A stretch of 64,000 nucleotides of DNA from Pseudomonadota bacterium (GTDB taxonomy: Bacteria > Pseudomonadota > Gammaproteobacteria > Burkholderiales > Burkholderiaceae_F): contig JAEZVV010000071.1 of assembly GCA_023443095.1 (NCBI GenBank), positions 11,820 through 75,819 of the forward strand, in the 5' to 3' direction. The notes below the pieces were generated by a model, which worked only from the letters and a program-made list of their open reading frames with translations, did not search any database and was not told where the DNA came from. Positions 24,910 through 34,331 of the stretch are shown here, piece by piece. Made by a program: the position numbers and the translations under genes. The stretch's first letter is position 1. Each line of letters begins with the position of its first letter.

Positions 24910-25692
24910 ATGAGCGAGACCATCCTCAAAGTCAACGGCGTCAACAAACGTTTCGGCGGTCTGCAGGCGCTCTCCGATGTCGGCATCGAAATCGAACGCG
25001 GCCAGATCTACGGCCTGATCGGGCCCAACGGCGCCGGCAAGACCACGTTTTTCAACGTCATCACCGGGCTCTACACGCCGGACTCGGGCAGCTTTGTGCT
25101 CGGGGGCAAGCCCTACACCCCGAGCGAGGTGCATAAGGTCGCTGCGGCCGGCATCGCGCGCACCTTCCAGAACATCCGCCTGTTCCCGGAGATGACCGCG
25201 CTCGAAAACGTCATGGTCGGTCGCCACGTTCGCACCAAGGCCGGCGCGCTCGGCGCGGTGCTGCGGCTGCCTTCGCAGCGGCGCGAAGAAGCCGAAATCA
25301 AGGCGCGCGCCATCGAACTGCTCGACTATGTCGGCATCCGCAAGTATGCCGACTACCAGGCGCGCACCCTGGCCTACGGTGACCAGCGCCGGCTCGAAAT
25401 CGCCCGGGCGCTCGCCACCGACCCCAAGCTGCTCGCGCTCGACGAACCCGCCGCCGGCATGAACGCCACCGAGAAGCTGACCCTGCGCAAGCTGCTCGAA
25501 CGGATCCAGACCGACGGCATCAGCATCCTGCTGATCGAACACGACGTGAAGCTGGTGATGGGCCTGTGCAACCGGGTCACCGTGCTCGACTACGGCAAGA
25601 TCATCGCCATGGGGGCACCGGCCGAGGTGCAGCGCCACCCCAAGGTGATCGAGGCCTATCTCGGCGCCGCCCACGCACCGAAGGTGGCGTGA
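24910..25692 (+). CDS. livG: Branched-chain amino acid ABC transporter ATPase LivG
   Basis: 260 aa. Walker A GPNGAGKTT, Q-loop region ARTFQNIRLFPEMTALENVMVG, a signature region degenerated to LAYGDQRRLEIARALA (LAYGDQ instead of LSGGQ, normal for LivG), Walker B LLALDEPAAGMN and H-loop IEHDVKLVMGL. Powers transport with LivF. Confidence 0.95.
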   Translation: MSETILKVNGVNKRFGGLQALSDVGIEIERGQIYGLIGPNGAGKTTFFNVITGLYTPDSGSFVLGGKPYTPSEVHKVAAAGIARTFQNIRLFPEMTALENVMVGRHVRTKAGALGAVLRLPSQRREEAEIKARAIELLDYVGIRKYADYQARTLAYGDQRRLEIARALATDPKLLALDEPAAGMNATEKLTLRKLLERIQTDGISILLIEHDVKLVMGLCNRVTVLDYGKIIAMGAPAEVQRHPKVIEAYLGAAHAPKVA

Positions 25693-25792
25693 TGGAGCGC
25701 CTACACGCCGTCTTCCGCGGCCCGGGCAACTCCGCCCTCCCCGTCCCTCTCCGGCCGGAGAAGGGGATTCGTGCCATACAAAAGGTTGTTCG

Positions 25793-26512
<720 letters not shown>

Positions 26513-26515
26513 GCC

Positions 26516-26938
26516 TCATAGCCGTTTGCCTAGGCTCACCACTTCGTCCAGCTCGTAGCCCAGGGCGCGCCAGAAAGCGCGCCCGCGGTGGTTGCTCTCC
26601 AAGACCTGCAGATTGAGCTTGGGGCAGCCGAGCCGCTTCAGCTCCGCTTCGGCATGCTCGACCAGGCGCGCGGCGATTCCCCGCCCGCGCCAGGCCGGAT
26701 CGACCCCCACCGAATACAGCCAGCCGCGGTGGCCGTCCCAGCCCGCCATTGCGGTCGCCACCAGGCGGCCCTCGACTTCGCAACCCCAGAACAGACCGTC
26801 GGCCAGAGCGAGTTTGCGCGCGGCGCTGGCACGCGGGTCGCGCTGCGGTCGCGACGGGTCGACGTATTCGGGAAACACGGCGCGCCAGAGCTCGACCACG
26901 GCGACGACATCGTCGGTTTCAAGCTGCCGGATCTTCAT
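26516..26938 (-). CDS. ypeA: GNAT acetyltransferase, YpeA-like
   Basis: 140 aa, full-length single-domain N-acetyltransferase. The acetyl-CoA loop reads SVGVDPAWRGRGIAARLVEHAE. The stretches WDGHRGWLYSVGV, LGCPKLNLQV and DEVVSLGKRL are characteristic of E. coli YpeA relatives; the substrate is unknown. Its own ribosome site is weak, but the ATG overlaps the stop of a 34-codon ORF with a strong ribosome site, so it is probably translated by coupling. Confidence 0.86.
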   Translation of the reverse strand: MKIRQLETDDVVAVVELWRAVFPEYVDPSRPQRDPRASAARKLALADGLFWGCEVEGRLVATAMAGWDGHRGWLYSVGVDPAWRGRGIAARLVEHAEAELKRLGCPKLNLQVLESNHRGRAFWRALGYELDEVVSLGKRL

Positions 26939-27039
26939 AGGCACTCGCTCAGCCACGAGCCGCGGCCCCCGGCAAACACCAGCGGCGGGCGCGCGGCGAT
27001 ATCGATCAGCACACCGACTTCGAATCCATCCAGCTTCAT
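26935..27039 (-). CDS. 34-aa upstream ORF coupled to the acetyltransferase
   Basis: Reads MKLDGFEVGVLIDIAARPP then LVFAGGRGSWLSECL. It begins after GAGGAGAACGGC, a much better ribosome site than that of the next gene. Its TGA overlaps the ATG of the acetyltransferase (ATGA), the arrangement of a coupled leader. Too short for a domain call. It may be a real microprotein, a leader, or a remnant. Confidence 0.45.
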   Translation of the reverse strand: MKLDGFEVGVLIDIAARPPLVFAGGRGSWLSECL

Positions 27040-27051
27040 GCCGTTCTCCTC

Positions 27052-27081
27052 AAAAAGAAAAAGGCCGCGTCGTGCGCGGCC
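27052..27081 (-). terminator. Terminator after the ferredoxin-flavin reductase
   Basis: On the minus strand GGCCGCG, loop CACGA, CGCGGCC, then TTTTTCTTTTT. It ends transcription from the reductase just before the small ORF. Confidence 0.9.
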
Positions 27082-27203
27082 CCGGTTTCCGGTGTCGTTT
27101 CTTCGCGCGCGATTCAGCCTCCCCCAGCGGGGCGGCGGCGTCGGACGAGGAAGGTCGAGTTCATGGACTGGATTGCAGCACGAAAGTCGGGGTGCGCCAA
27201 GGC

Positions 27204-28265
27204 TTAACTCTCGGCGTTAATCAAGTCTGCCTGCGAGGTGAAGGAATCGGCAAAGAACTGGTCCTCCGGCAGACGGCAGCGGCCGACGAAGTCCTTCTGC
27301 GCGTTCTCGACCATGACCGGCGCACCGCAGGCATAGACCTGGTAGGCCGAGAGATCGGGCAGGTCGGCCATCACCGCCTGGTGGACAAAACCGGTGCGCC
27401 CGGTCCAGCCGTCTTCGGGCAGGGCATTGGAAACCACCGGCACGTAGCGGAAGTTGGGTTCCGTGGCGACCCACTGCTGAACCAGCGCATGCTGGTAGAG
27501 GTCGCGCGGGCGGCGCCCACCCCAGTAAAACAGCACCGGCGTATCGCGGTTGATGCCCTGGTGGAAGAGGTGTTCGGCAATCGCCTTGATCGGCGCAAAA
27601 CCAGTACCGCTGGCGAGCAGGACGATAGGCCGCTGCCTGTCGTCGCGCAGGAAGAATGTGCCGAGCGGCCCTTCGCAGCGAAGGATGTCGCGCTCTTTGA
27701 AGACCGGCTGGCCCTCTTTAGCAAGGCCGAACAAGGCGTCGGTGAAACGCCCGCCCGGCATGTGACGGATGTGGAACTGCAAGGTCCCGTCGGCGTGCGG
27801 CGGGGTGGCGATCGAATAACTGCGGCGGGTGTTGTCGCGCAGGATGAAGTCGAGGTACTGCCCGGCACGGTACTGCAGGCGCTCGGCCGCGGGCAGCTGC
27901 ACCGAGACGATCGCCACGTCCTCGCTCAGGCGTTCAATCTTGACGATGCGTGCCGGCATCTTGCGCACCGGGATATCCCCCATCCCACTCAGCTCCCGCG
28001 CCTCGATCACGAGGTCGGTCCGGGCATGGGCGCAGCAAAAAAGCGCCTTGCCGGCGGCCTTCTCCTCGGCGCTCAAGGCATGCGCCGCGTGCGGTCCCTG
28101 CTCGATTTCGCCTTCGAGCACCGTGCCCTTGCAGCTGCCGCAGGCGCCGTTCTTGCAGCCATAGGGCAAGCCCACTCCCTGGCGCAGGGCGGCGGTGAGT
28201 ATCGTTTCGGTGGGGTCGGCGCTGAACTGATGGCCCGTGGCTCGGACCGTGATCTGGCAGGACAT
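27204..28265 (-). CDS. 2Fe-2S ferredoxin / FAD / NAD(P) oxidoreductase (AscD-like)
   Basis: 353 aa. An N-terminal plant-type ferredoxin domain carries C37, C42, C45 and a fourth Cys at 77 or 78. An FAD-binding barrel follows (RSYSIATPP near 150) and then a ferredoxin-NADP reductase-like NAD domain (LASGTGFAPIKAIAEHL). Homologues are annotated as CDP-6-deoxy-3,4-glucoseen reductase or as electron-transfer parts of oxygenases. No sugar genes lie here, so it is better called a generic electron-transfer reductase. The start at 28265 leaves 10 bp to the divergent SDR gene. Confidence 0.87.
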   Translation of the reverse strand: MSCQITVRATGHQFSADPTETILTAALRQGVGLPYGCKNGACGSCKGTVLEGEIEQGPHAAHALSAEEKAAGKALFCCAHARTDLVIEARELSGMGDIPVRKMPARIVKIERLSEDVAIVSVQLPAAERLQYRAGQYLDFILRDNTRRSYSIATPPHADGTLQFHIRHMPGGRFTDALFGLAKEGQPVFKERDILRCEGPLGTFFLRDDRQRPIVLLASGTGFAPIKAIAEHLFHQGINRDTPVLFYWGGRRPRDLYQHALVQQWVATEPNFRYVPVVSNALPEDGWTGRTGFVHQAVMADLPDLSAYQVYACGAPVMVENAQKDFVGRCRLPEDQFFADSFTSQADLINAES

Positions 28266-28275
28266 AATCGGCGGA

Positions 28276-29187
28276 ATGCTCAATGACAGCAAAAAATGGC
28301 GGCGCCCCAAGCTTGGCGCTCCGCGCCTGCTGATCGTCGGTTGCGGCGATGTGGGCGGGAGGATTCTCGCACGCGCCAAGGACCGTTTCCGCGTCCTCGC
28401 CCTCACCTCAACCCCAGCCCGTGTAGGTGAATTGCGCGCCGCCGGCGCGGTGCCGATGGTGGTCGACCTCGATCGGCGCGCTTCGCTCGCCCGGATTTCA
28501 CCGTTCGCGACGCGGGTTATCCATCTCGCGCCACCGCCCAACGGCGGCGAAAGCGATCCGCGCACCCGCCATCTGATCGCAGCCCTCGGCGGCCGCGCAG
28601 GGAAGTTGGTCTATGTCAGCACCACCGGCGTCTACGGCGACCGCCAGGGCGCGACCACGGCCGAAACCACGCCGGTGCGCCCGGCCTCGGCACGCGCCCG
28701 GCGCCGAGTCGCAGCCGAACTTGTCCTGCGCCGTGCCGGTCGCCGCGGCCGGCTGATGAGCAGCATCCTGCGCGCGCCTGGCATCTACGCCCACGACCGC
28801 CTGCCACTCGACCGCCTGCGCGCGGGCACGCCCGCATTGGCCGCTGCCGACGACGTTTTCACCAACCACATCCACGCCGACGACCTCGCCCGCCTGGTCC
28901 TGGCTGCGCTGACCCGCGGCCGGCCCAGCCGCGTCTACAACGCGGTCGACGATTCCGAACTAACCATGGGCGAGTATTTCGACCGCGTCGCCGATGCCTT
29001 CGCTCTGCCACGGCCGCCGCGGCTGGCGCGCGCCGAGCTGGCCCGGGTCGTGAGCCCGGCACTGCTGTCTTTCATGAGCGAATCGCGCCGCGTCGGCAAC
29101 CAACGCCTGCGGCGCGAACTGCGGCTGCGCCTGGCCTGGCCCACCGTCGACGCCGCGCTCGCCGCCATCACCAAGGAAGCATCATGA
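28276..29187 (+). CDS. NAD-dependent epimerase/SDR-family protein (YeeZ-like)
   Basis: 303 aa. An N-terminal Rossmann motif (RLLIVGCGDVGGRIL; GxxGxxG-like), VSTTGVYGD as the Ser of the catalytic region, and RAPGIYAHDRLPLDRL further on, similar to YeeZ-type proteins. The typical YxxxK pair is not clear, so catalysis is uncertain. The longer frame starting at 28237 would overlap the divergent reductase. It is coupled to SUI1/YciH by an ATGA overlap. Confidence 0.8.
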   Translation: MLNDSKKWRRPKLGAPRLLIVGCGDVGGRILARAKDRFRVLALTSTPARVGELRAAGAVPMVVDLDRRASLARISPFATRVIHLAPPPNGGESDPRTRHLIAALGGRAGKLVYVSTTGVYGDRQGATTAETTPVRPASARARRRVAAELVLRRAGRRGRLMSSILRAPGIYAHDRLPLDRLRAGTPALAAADDVFTNHIHADDLARLVLAALTRGRPSRVYNAVDDSELTMGEYFDRVADAFALPRPPRLARAELARVVSPALLSFMSESRRVGNQRLRRELRLRLAWPTVDAALAAITKEAS

Positions 29188-29540
29188 AAAAGGCTCTGGG
29201 AGGCCTGGTCTATTCCACCGAATTCGGCCGCATGTGCCCGGTCTGCGGCAAGCCGCAATCGAGCTGTGTATGCAAGGCGGCCGCGGCTGCGCCTCAGGGC
29301 GACGGCATCGTCCGCGTGTCCCGGGAAACCAAGGGCCGGGGCGGCAAATGTGTCACCGTGATCAAGGGCATGGATCTGGACCCACTCGCTCTGGCCGACG
29401 CGGCCAAACGCCTGAAAGCAGCCTGCGGATCGGGCGGCACGGCCAAGGACGGGGTGATCGAGATCCAGGGCGACCACGCCGATCAAGTCGTGACCCTTCT
29501 CAAGCAGCAGGGTCGAACCGTCAAACGGGCGGGCGGCTGA
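29184..29540 (+). CDS. yciH: SUI1/YciH family translation-initiation-like protein
   Basis: 118 aa. The C-terminal SUI1 domain shows [44 protein letters not shown] and then IEIQGDH. The N-terminus has a [13 protein letters not shown] knuckle. The family resembles eukaryotic eIF1 and is thought to affect start-codon fidelity. It overlaps the SDR gene by ATGA, and thiM follows after 49 bp. Confidence 0.94.
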   Translation: MKKALGGLVYSTEFGRMCPVCGKPQSSCVCKAAAAAPQGDGIVRVSRETKGRGGKCVTVIKGMDLDPLALADAAKRLKAACGSGGTAKDGVIEIQGDHADQVVTLLKQQGRTVKRAGG

Positions 29541-29589
29541 CATAAGGCTTAGCGGCGGCGACGCCGCCCACAGAAACAGGAAGACCAAG

Positions 29590-30405
29590 ATGCAAGACTT
29601 GCCCCCCGCGGTCATCGAACTGCCCGGCCGACGCGTAGCTGCGGAACTGACCCGCCTGCGCACCACCGCACCGCTGGTACATTGTCTGACCAACGAAGTG
29701 GTGCAGTCGATCACGGCCAATGTGTTGCTTGCGCTCGGCGCCTCGCCCGCGATGATCGTGGCCGACGAAGAGGTCTCGGATTTCGCCGCCATCGCTGGCG
29801 CGCTCCTGATCAACGTCGGCACCTTGTATCCGGCCCGCCTGCGCGCGATGCAGCGGGCGGTCGCCGCTGCCAACACCGCCGGCCGCCCGTGGACGCTAGA
29901 CCCGGTGGCCGCCGGCGTCCTGGCCTACCGCAGCGACGCCCTGCGCGAGCTGATGACGCAGAAACCGGCGGCGATCCGCGGCAACGCGTCTGAAATCCTG
30001 AGCCTGACGGGCGGTGCGGCCAGCGGCAAGGGCGTCGACAGCACCGCCACCTCGTCGGCCGCCCTGAGCGCCGCGCAGCAGCTCGCGCGCCAGACCGGCG
30101 CGGTAGTCGCCGTGACCGGCGAGATCGACTATGTCACCGATGGCGAGCTCACCTGGAGCGTGAGCGGCGGCCATCCGCTGATGACCCGCGTCGTCGGCAC
30201 CGGCTGCGCGCTGTCGGCCGTAGTCGCAGCCTTCACCGCCGGTGCGACCGACCGCCTTGCCGCCACCGCGGCCGCCTGCGCCGTGATGGCGCGCGCCGGT
30301 GAAGAAGCGGCTCGGATCGCCGCAGGCCCGGGCAGCTTCCTGCCGGCTTTCCTCGATGCGATCTACCGAATGAAGCCCGAAGACTGGATGAGCGAAGCGA
30401 CATGA
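29590..30405 (+). CDS. thiM: Hydroxyethylthiazole kinase ThiM
   Basis: 271 aa. Phosphorylates 4-methyl-5-(2-hydroxyethyl)thiazole for thiamine salvage. Family stretches: [28 protein letters not shown] at the N-terminus, [10 protein letters not shown] in the middle, and the anion-hole/catalytic [13 protein letters not shown]. No TPP riboswitch is visible upstream; the gene appears to be read from the SDR-yciH transcript. Overlaps thiE by ATGA. Confidence 0.96.
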   Translation: MQDLPPAVIELPGRRVAAELTRLRTTAPLVHCLTNEVVQSITANVLLALGASPAMIVADEEVSDFAAIAGALLINVGTLYPARLRAMQRAVAAANTAGRPWTLDPVAAGVLAYRSDALRELMTQKPAAIRGNASEILSLTGGAASGKGVDSTATSSAALSAAQQLARQTGAVVAVTGEIDYVTDGELTWSVSGGHPLMTRVVGTGCALSAVVAAFTAGATDRLAATAAACAVMARAGEEAARIAAGPGSFLPAFLDAIYRMKPEDWMSEAT

Positions 30406-31037
30406 AACCCGCGCTCGATCTTTCCCTCTACCTGGTGCTCGACCCCGAACTCTGCGGCGGGCTCGACGGCATGGTGAACACGGCGCTCGCTGCCGTCGGC
30501 GGTGGCGTCACCGTGGTCCAGCTGCGCGCGCCCCAGTGGAAAAAGCGGCAATGGGTCGAAGCGGCGACCCGCCTCAAGCTCGCCCTCGACCCACACCGAG
30601 TGCCGCTGATCATCAACGACCATATCGACGTCGCCCTGCTGGTCGACGCGGCCGGCGTGCACGTCGGCCAGCAGGACATCCGGCCCGAGCAGGTGCGCCG
30701 CCTGATCGGGCCGGGCAAGTGGTTGGGCCTGTCGGTCTCGAACGCGGAGCAGATGGCCGCGGTCGAGGCAAACGGCCTCGATTACCTGGGCGTGGGGCCG
30801 GTGTTCGCCACCGGCACCAAAGCCGACGCCGCCCCGGTGATTGGGCTCGAGACCTTTGCCCGCTTGATGCAGGCCAAGCCCTTGCCGGTGGTGGCGATCG
30901 GCGGCATCGGCGCCGGCCGCATCGCGCCGCTGCTCGCTGCCGGCGCCGACGGCGTGGCCGTAGTGTCGGCAATCTGCGGCCAGCCTGACCCGGCAGTCGC
31001 GGCGCGGGCCTTGCGGACCGAAGGCTGGCCGGGCTGA
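30402..31037 (+). CDS. thiE: Thiamine-phosphate synthase ThiE
   Basis: 211-aa TIM-barrel enzyme that joins the thiazole phosphate made by ThiM to the pyrimidine pyrophosphate. Visible motifs are [59 protein letters not shown] and [28 protein letters not shown]. The pairing with thiM indicates salvage. A GC-rich hairpin without T-tract lies about 30-60 bp after the stop. Confidence 0.96.
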   Translation: MKPALDLSLYLVLDPELCGGLDGMVNTALAAVGGGVTVVQLRAPQWKKRQWVEAATRLKLALDPHRVPLIINDHIDVALLVDAAGVHVGQQDIRPEQVRRLIGPGKWLGLSVSNAEQMAAVEANGLDYLGVGPVFATGTKADAAPVIGLETFARLMQAKPLPVVAIGGIGAGRIAPLLAAGADGVAVVSAICGQPDPAVAARALRTEGWPG

Positions 31038-31164
31038 ACCCATCCGGGTGCACCAGGCCTGACGCTGGCAGGCGGAGAATCTCCGCCGCCTGCCCGCCCC
31101 TCACGACAAACGCGTCACGGTCGCGGAGGACACCCTCATGTTGACCGAGCTTCAGATCGCGAGG

Positions 31165-31848
31165 CTAGGCCGGCCGGTCTCCCGCCGGAGCGATCGGGGC
31201 CGAGAAGCTGCGCAACCAGCCGACCAGGCCGTCGAGCATCGGAGATTCGACTTCCGCCGCTGGCGCTCCCTCCGGGCGTGCCAGGCCGACCCGGTTGTGC
31301 CAGTAGGTGCGCAGCCCGACCCGCTGGGTGCCGAACAGGTCGTAACCCGAGCCCGCGACAAAGGCCACCTCGTCCGCCGCCAGGCCTAGGCGATCCAGCA
31401 CCATCTGATAAGGCCGGGGGTCGGGTTTGTAGAAGCCCGCCTCTTCGGCGGTGACCACCGCGTCCCAATCGACTCCCAGGCGGCTGGCGGCGACCGCTCC
31501 CAGGCGCTGCGAGCAGTTGGTCGCGACCGCCAGCTTGCACACCGGCCGCAGGGCGAGCAGAGCCTCGCGCGCACCGCTCCAGACCGGCAACTCGTGCCAA
31601 AGCGCTTCGAGTTCGCGAGCGGCTGTGTCGGGCAGCCCCGTGTTGCGGGCCGCCTCTAGCACCAACGCTTCGTAAGGGCGGTAAGCGCCGCAACCGTAGG
31701 TGAGCCTCAGGTACTCGGCGCGCCAGGCGCGGCCGCTCGCCTCGCCGCCGGCGGCGCGGTTCCATACGGTCCAGGAGTCGAGCAAGGCGGTGAGCAGATC
31801 GAAAATCACCGCCTTGGGCCAGGCGGGAGCGGATGGGGACGGGGTCAT
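31165..31848 (-). CDS. HAD-superfamily hydrolase (haloacid dehalogenase-like)
   Basis: 227 aa from the ATG at 31848; a GTG at 31893 would add 15 residues. Motif I is VIFDLLTALLDS with the nucleophile Asp, motif II ATNCS, motif III the Lys of FYKPDPRPY, motif IV VAGSGYDLFG. The second Asp of the usual DxD is absent (DLLT), as in haloacid dehalogenase-type members rather than phosphatases. Substrate unknown. It stands alone. Confidence 0.82.
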   Translation of the reverse strand: MTPSPSAPAWPKAVIFDLLTALLDSWTVWNRAAGGEASGRAWRAEYLRLTYGCGAYRPYEALVLEAARNTGLPDTAARELEALWHELPVWSGAREALLALRPVCKLAVATNCSQRLGAVAASRLGVDWDAVVTAEEAGFYKPDPRPYQMVLDRLGLAADEVAFVAGSGYDLFGTQRVGLRTYWHNRVGLARPEGAPAAEVESPMLDGLVGWLRSFSAPIAPAGDRPA

Positions 31849-32131
31849 AGCGAGGGGGCCGCCGCGCTCCAACCTCAGAATGATGCCGGGCACGCGCGCC
31901 GATCAGGGGTAACGGCGCGATCATGACTGCGAACCCGCCCGGTGTCCCGTCGTCGGCTTACTCCCGATCAAGTATTCGACATACCCCCGGCGGCAAGCGT
32001 CCCCGCCACGCCGAGCCAGCCTGTCTGTCTGGCACACCTCAGAGAGTTTTTGGACAACTGGAAAACAATGGCGCGGTCAAGGTCTGCGCCAAGCTGCCCG
32101 GCTGGTTCACGGTGCCCCGCGCATGCAGCCT
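31849..32131. other. Intergenic gap with no supported gene
   Basis: 283 bp between two minus-strand genes. Open frames on the plus strand (from 31923 and 31942) run antisense into the SIR2 gene and have no family features. No terminator or promoter that I can defend. Confidence 0.45.
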
Positions 32132-32953
32132 TCAGCTCGCGTTCAGCCGTGCGTCGATCCGCGCCAGAGCTTCCGCAGCGCCCATTGCCAAGCCGGTTCC
32201 CAGCCGTCCCCTCACCTGCGGCTCACGCAGGTTGATCCGCAGGTAGGGCATGCCGCTGTGTTCGGTAAATGCGCGCACGGTCGAAATCTCGGTGCCGGCA
32301 CCGATTTCGATCGCCACCAGGTTCATGCCCTGCGCCAACCATTCGCGCAACTCCCAGCGCTGGCCTTCGGTGCGCCGCGCCACCCAAGCCTCGTCACTGA
32401 ACATCAGGATGTTCGGGCGTGCGACCTCGCCGCAATGCGGGCAGCGCGGCGGAGCGTTAAGCAGGCGGCAGCTCGTCTCGTCGACCTCGGGCTGGAAACT
32501 GTCGGCCGGCCAGATCGCTTGGCGGCAACCGTCGATGCACTGCAGGCGGTGGATCGAGCCATGCGCCTCGCACACCTCGGTCAAGCCGGCTTTTTGGAAC
32601 TGGCCATCAACGTTGCTGGTGAAAACAAAGGAGCCGAGCGGCTTGGCCTCGGCCCAGCGGCGCAGGGTCGCAAATCCCGGATGCGGCACGGTGTCGCGGT
32701 AGAGCTTGAGCCGGTGGCCATAAAAGCCCCAGGCGAGCGATGCATCAACGCGGAAATGGGCGGGATCGGCGATGTCTTGAAAGCGGATGCCCGCTGCTGC
32801 CAGAACGGGGTAGGCGCGCCAAAACCCCGCGGCGCCGCGAAAGTCGGGCAACCCGGAGTCAACCCCCATGCCAGCGCCAGCGGTGATGAGCAAACCATCG
32901 GCCGCGCCGATGAGGTCGGCGGCGTGGGCTATCGAGGAGGGGACGAGTTCCAT
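32132..32953 (-). CDS. SIR2-family NAD-dependent protein deacylase
   Basis: 273 aa. NAD-binding GAGMGVDSGLPDFRG, TSNVDGQFQKAG, catalytic His in EAHGSIHRLQC, and a four-cysteine zinc site (C in RLQCIDGC, then PRCPHCG). Larger and more diverged than CobB; known relatives remove acyl groups from lysines. No defence-type partner domain is fused to it, and its neighbours are housekeeping genes, so a metabolic role is more likely than an anti-phage one. Confidence 0.9.
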   Translation of the reverse strand: MELVPSSIAHAADLIGAADGLLITAGAGMGVDSGLPDFRGAAGFWRAYPVLAAAGIRFQDIADPAHFRVDASLAWGFYGHRLKLYRDTVPHPGFATLRRWAEAKPLGSFVFTSNVDGQFQKAGLTEVCEAHGSIHRLQCIDGCRQAIWPADSFQPEVDETSCRLLNAPPRCPHCGEVARPNILMFSDEAWVARRTEGQRWELREWLAQGMNLVAIEIGAGTEISTVRAFTEHSGMPYLRINLREPQVRGRLGTGLAMGAAEALARIDARLNAS

Positions 32954-33163
32954 CTCAAGATCGGAAGTAGGACCGACGACAAACTGACTTCCTCACGCGA
33001 CATCGATCGTCAACGGAGTGCACGTCCCTTCAGCCGCGCACCGATGAAAATGACGAAGTTCTGCTAATAGTCGCGGACGTCCAGGGCGGCATCGGCAGCA
33101 TCCTACCGGGCGGCCCGGCTACGCCAGCGCAATCACCACAAAACCCTAACGCGGACCGCTCTG

Positions 33164-33204
33164 AAAAAAAACGGCCCCGCCGAGATGAGCTCGCGGAGCC
33201 GTTT
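33164..33204 (-). terminator. Terminator downstream of tRNA-Thr
   Basis: On the minus strand AAACGGCTCCGCGAG pairs with CTCGGCGGGGCCGTT around a short loop and is followed by T residues. A second hairpin (AGTGTTTCTTGTGG with CCACAAAACACT, 33213-33249) lies between it and the tRNA. Confidence 0.85.
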
Positions 33205-33264
33205 GCGGGAAAAGTGTTTCTTGTGGGGAAACTTCCACCACAAAACACTAGTCCTCCGGGTCTT

Positions 33265-33340
<76 letters not shown>

Positions 33341-33351
33341 GAAGAGGGCGA

Positions 33352-33381
33352 AGTATACGGTAGCTTGGCTTACTCTCGCAA
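33352..33381 (-). promoter_or_regulatory. Promoter of tRNA-Thr
   Basis: On the minus strand TTGCGA (33381-33376), an 18-bp spacer and TATACT (33357-33352), ending about 11 bp before the mature tRNA 5' end. Confidence 0.72.
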
Positions 33382-33434
33382 TTTGAACTCTGGCGGCGCG
33401 CCGAACGCGCGGATCCAACACAGAGCAAACCCGC

Positions 33435-34331
33435 ATGAACGGCGTACTCCTCATGCTGCCCGACTTCGCGCTGATCGCCCTCGGCGCCCTGCTCGCGCGG
33501 CGGCTTCGCTTTCCCGACGGCTTCTGGAGCGGGGTCGAGAAGCTGGTTTATTTCGTCCTGTTTCCGCCGCTGCTTTTCCATGCGATCGGGACGGCGAAAT
33601 TTTCGCTGATCTCAACCCAGTGGTTCCTGATCACCGGCCTGGCCGCCATGGGCGGGGCCGTTGCACTCGGGTTTCTCGGCCACCCGCTGCTGCGGGTGCC
33701 GGGAAACATCTTCGCCTCGAGCGTACAGACCGCGTTCCGCTTCAACTCTTTCGTCGGCTTCGCCCTGGCATCGAGCCTTTACGGCACCGAAGGCCTGGCG
33801 CTGATGGCCTTGCTCACCGCTCTGTGGGTGCCGATCGCCAACCTGGTGGCTGTGAGCAGCCTGGCGGGGCAAGGCGGGCAGAACGTCTGGCGCGAACTGG
33901 CGCGCAATCCGCTGATCCTTTCCACGGCGGCGGGGCTTGCGTTCAACCTGAGCGGTCTGACCCTGCCCGAACCAGCGACGGTGCTGCTGCAGCGGTTGGG
34001 CAGCGCCAGTCTTGCGCTCGGCCTGCTGGCCATCGGTGCCGGCCTGCGTTTTGCCGACGCCAACAGCTTCCGCCCGGTGATTGCATGGTTTGCCACGGTG
34101 CGGCTGGCACTGGTGCCGGCTCTGGCGTTCGGGCTCGCACTGCTGGCTCATCTCTCGACGCTGGAACTGCAGGTGCTGGTGCTCTTTGCCGCGCTGCCCA
34201 CGGCGTCGACCTGCTACATCCTCGCCGTTCGCATGGGCGGGCACGGGCCGGTGGTGGCGGCGATCATCACGGTGCAGACTCTACTCGCGATGTTCACCCT
34301 GCCCGCGTGGGTGGCGGCCAGCAGCGCTTAA
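33435..34331 (+). CDS. AEC family transporter (auxin/malonate efflux type)
   Basis: 298-aa membrane protein with about ten hydrophobic segments and the two-repeat layout of the AEC family (start LPDFALIALGALLARRLRFPDGFW; later LFAALPTASTCYILAVRMGG). The transported compound cannot be told. The TTAA of CTTAAG serves as part of both its stop and that of the convergent queG. Confidence 0.87.
   Translation: MNGVLLMLPDFALIALGALLARRLRFPDGFWSGVEKLVYFVLFPPLLFHAIGTAKFSLISTQWFLITGLAAMGGAVALGFLGHPLLRVPGNIFASSVQTAFRFNSFVGFALASSLYGTEGLALMALLTALWVPIANLVAVSSLAGQGGQNVWRELARNPLILSTAAGLAFNLSGLTLPEPATVLLQRLGSASLALGLLAIGAGLRFADANSFRPVIAWFATVRLALVPALAFGLALLAHLSTLELQVLVLFAALPTASTCYILAVRMGGHGPVVAAIITVQTLLAMFTLPAWVAASSA

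Noticed and set aside
29541..29589. TPP riboswitch before thiM
   Set aside because: Only 49 bp between yciH and thiM, too short for the aptamer, and no conserved core seen.
31923..32246. Plus-strand ORF before the SIR2 gene
   Set aside because: No family features, and the 3' half is antisense to the deacylase gene.
32132..32953. SIR2 gene as part of an anti-phage system
   Set aside because: Single-domain deacylase with complete catalytic and zinc sites, alone among housekeeping genes and far from the defence island.
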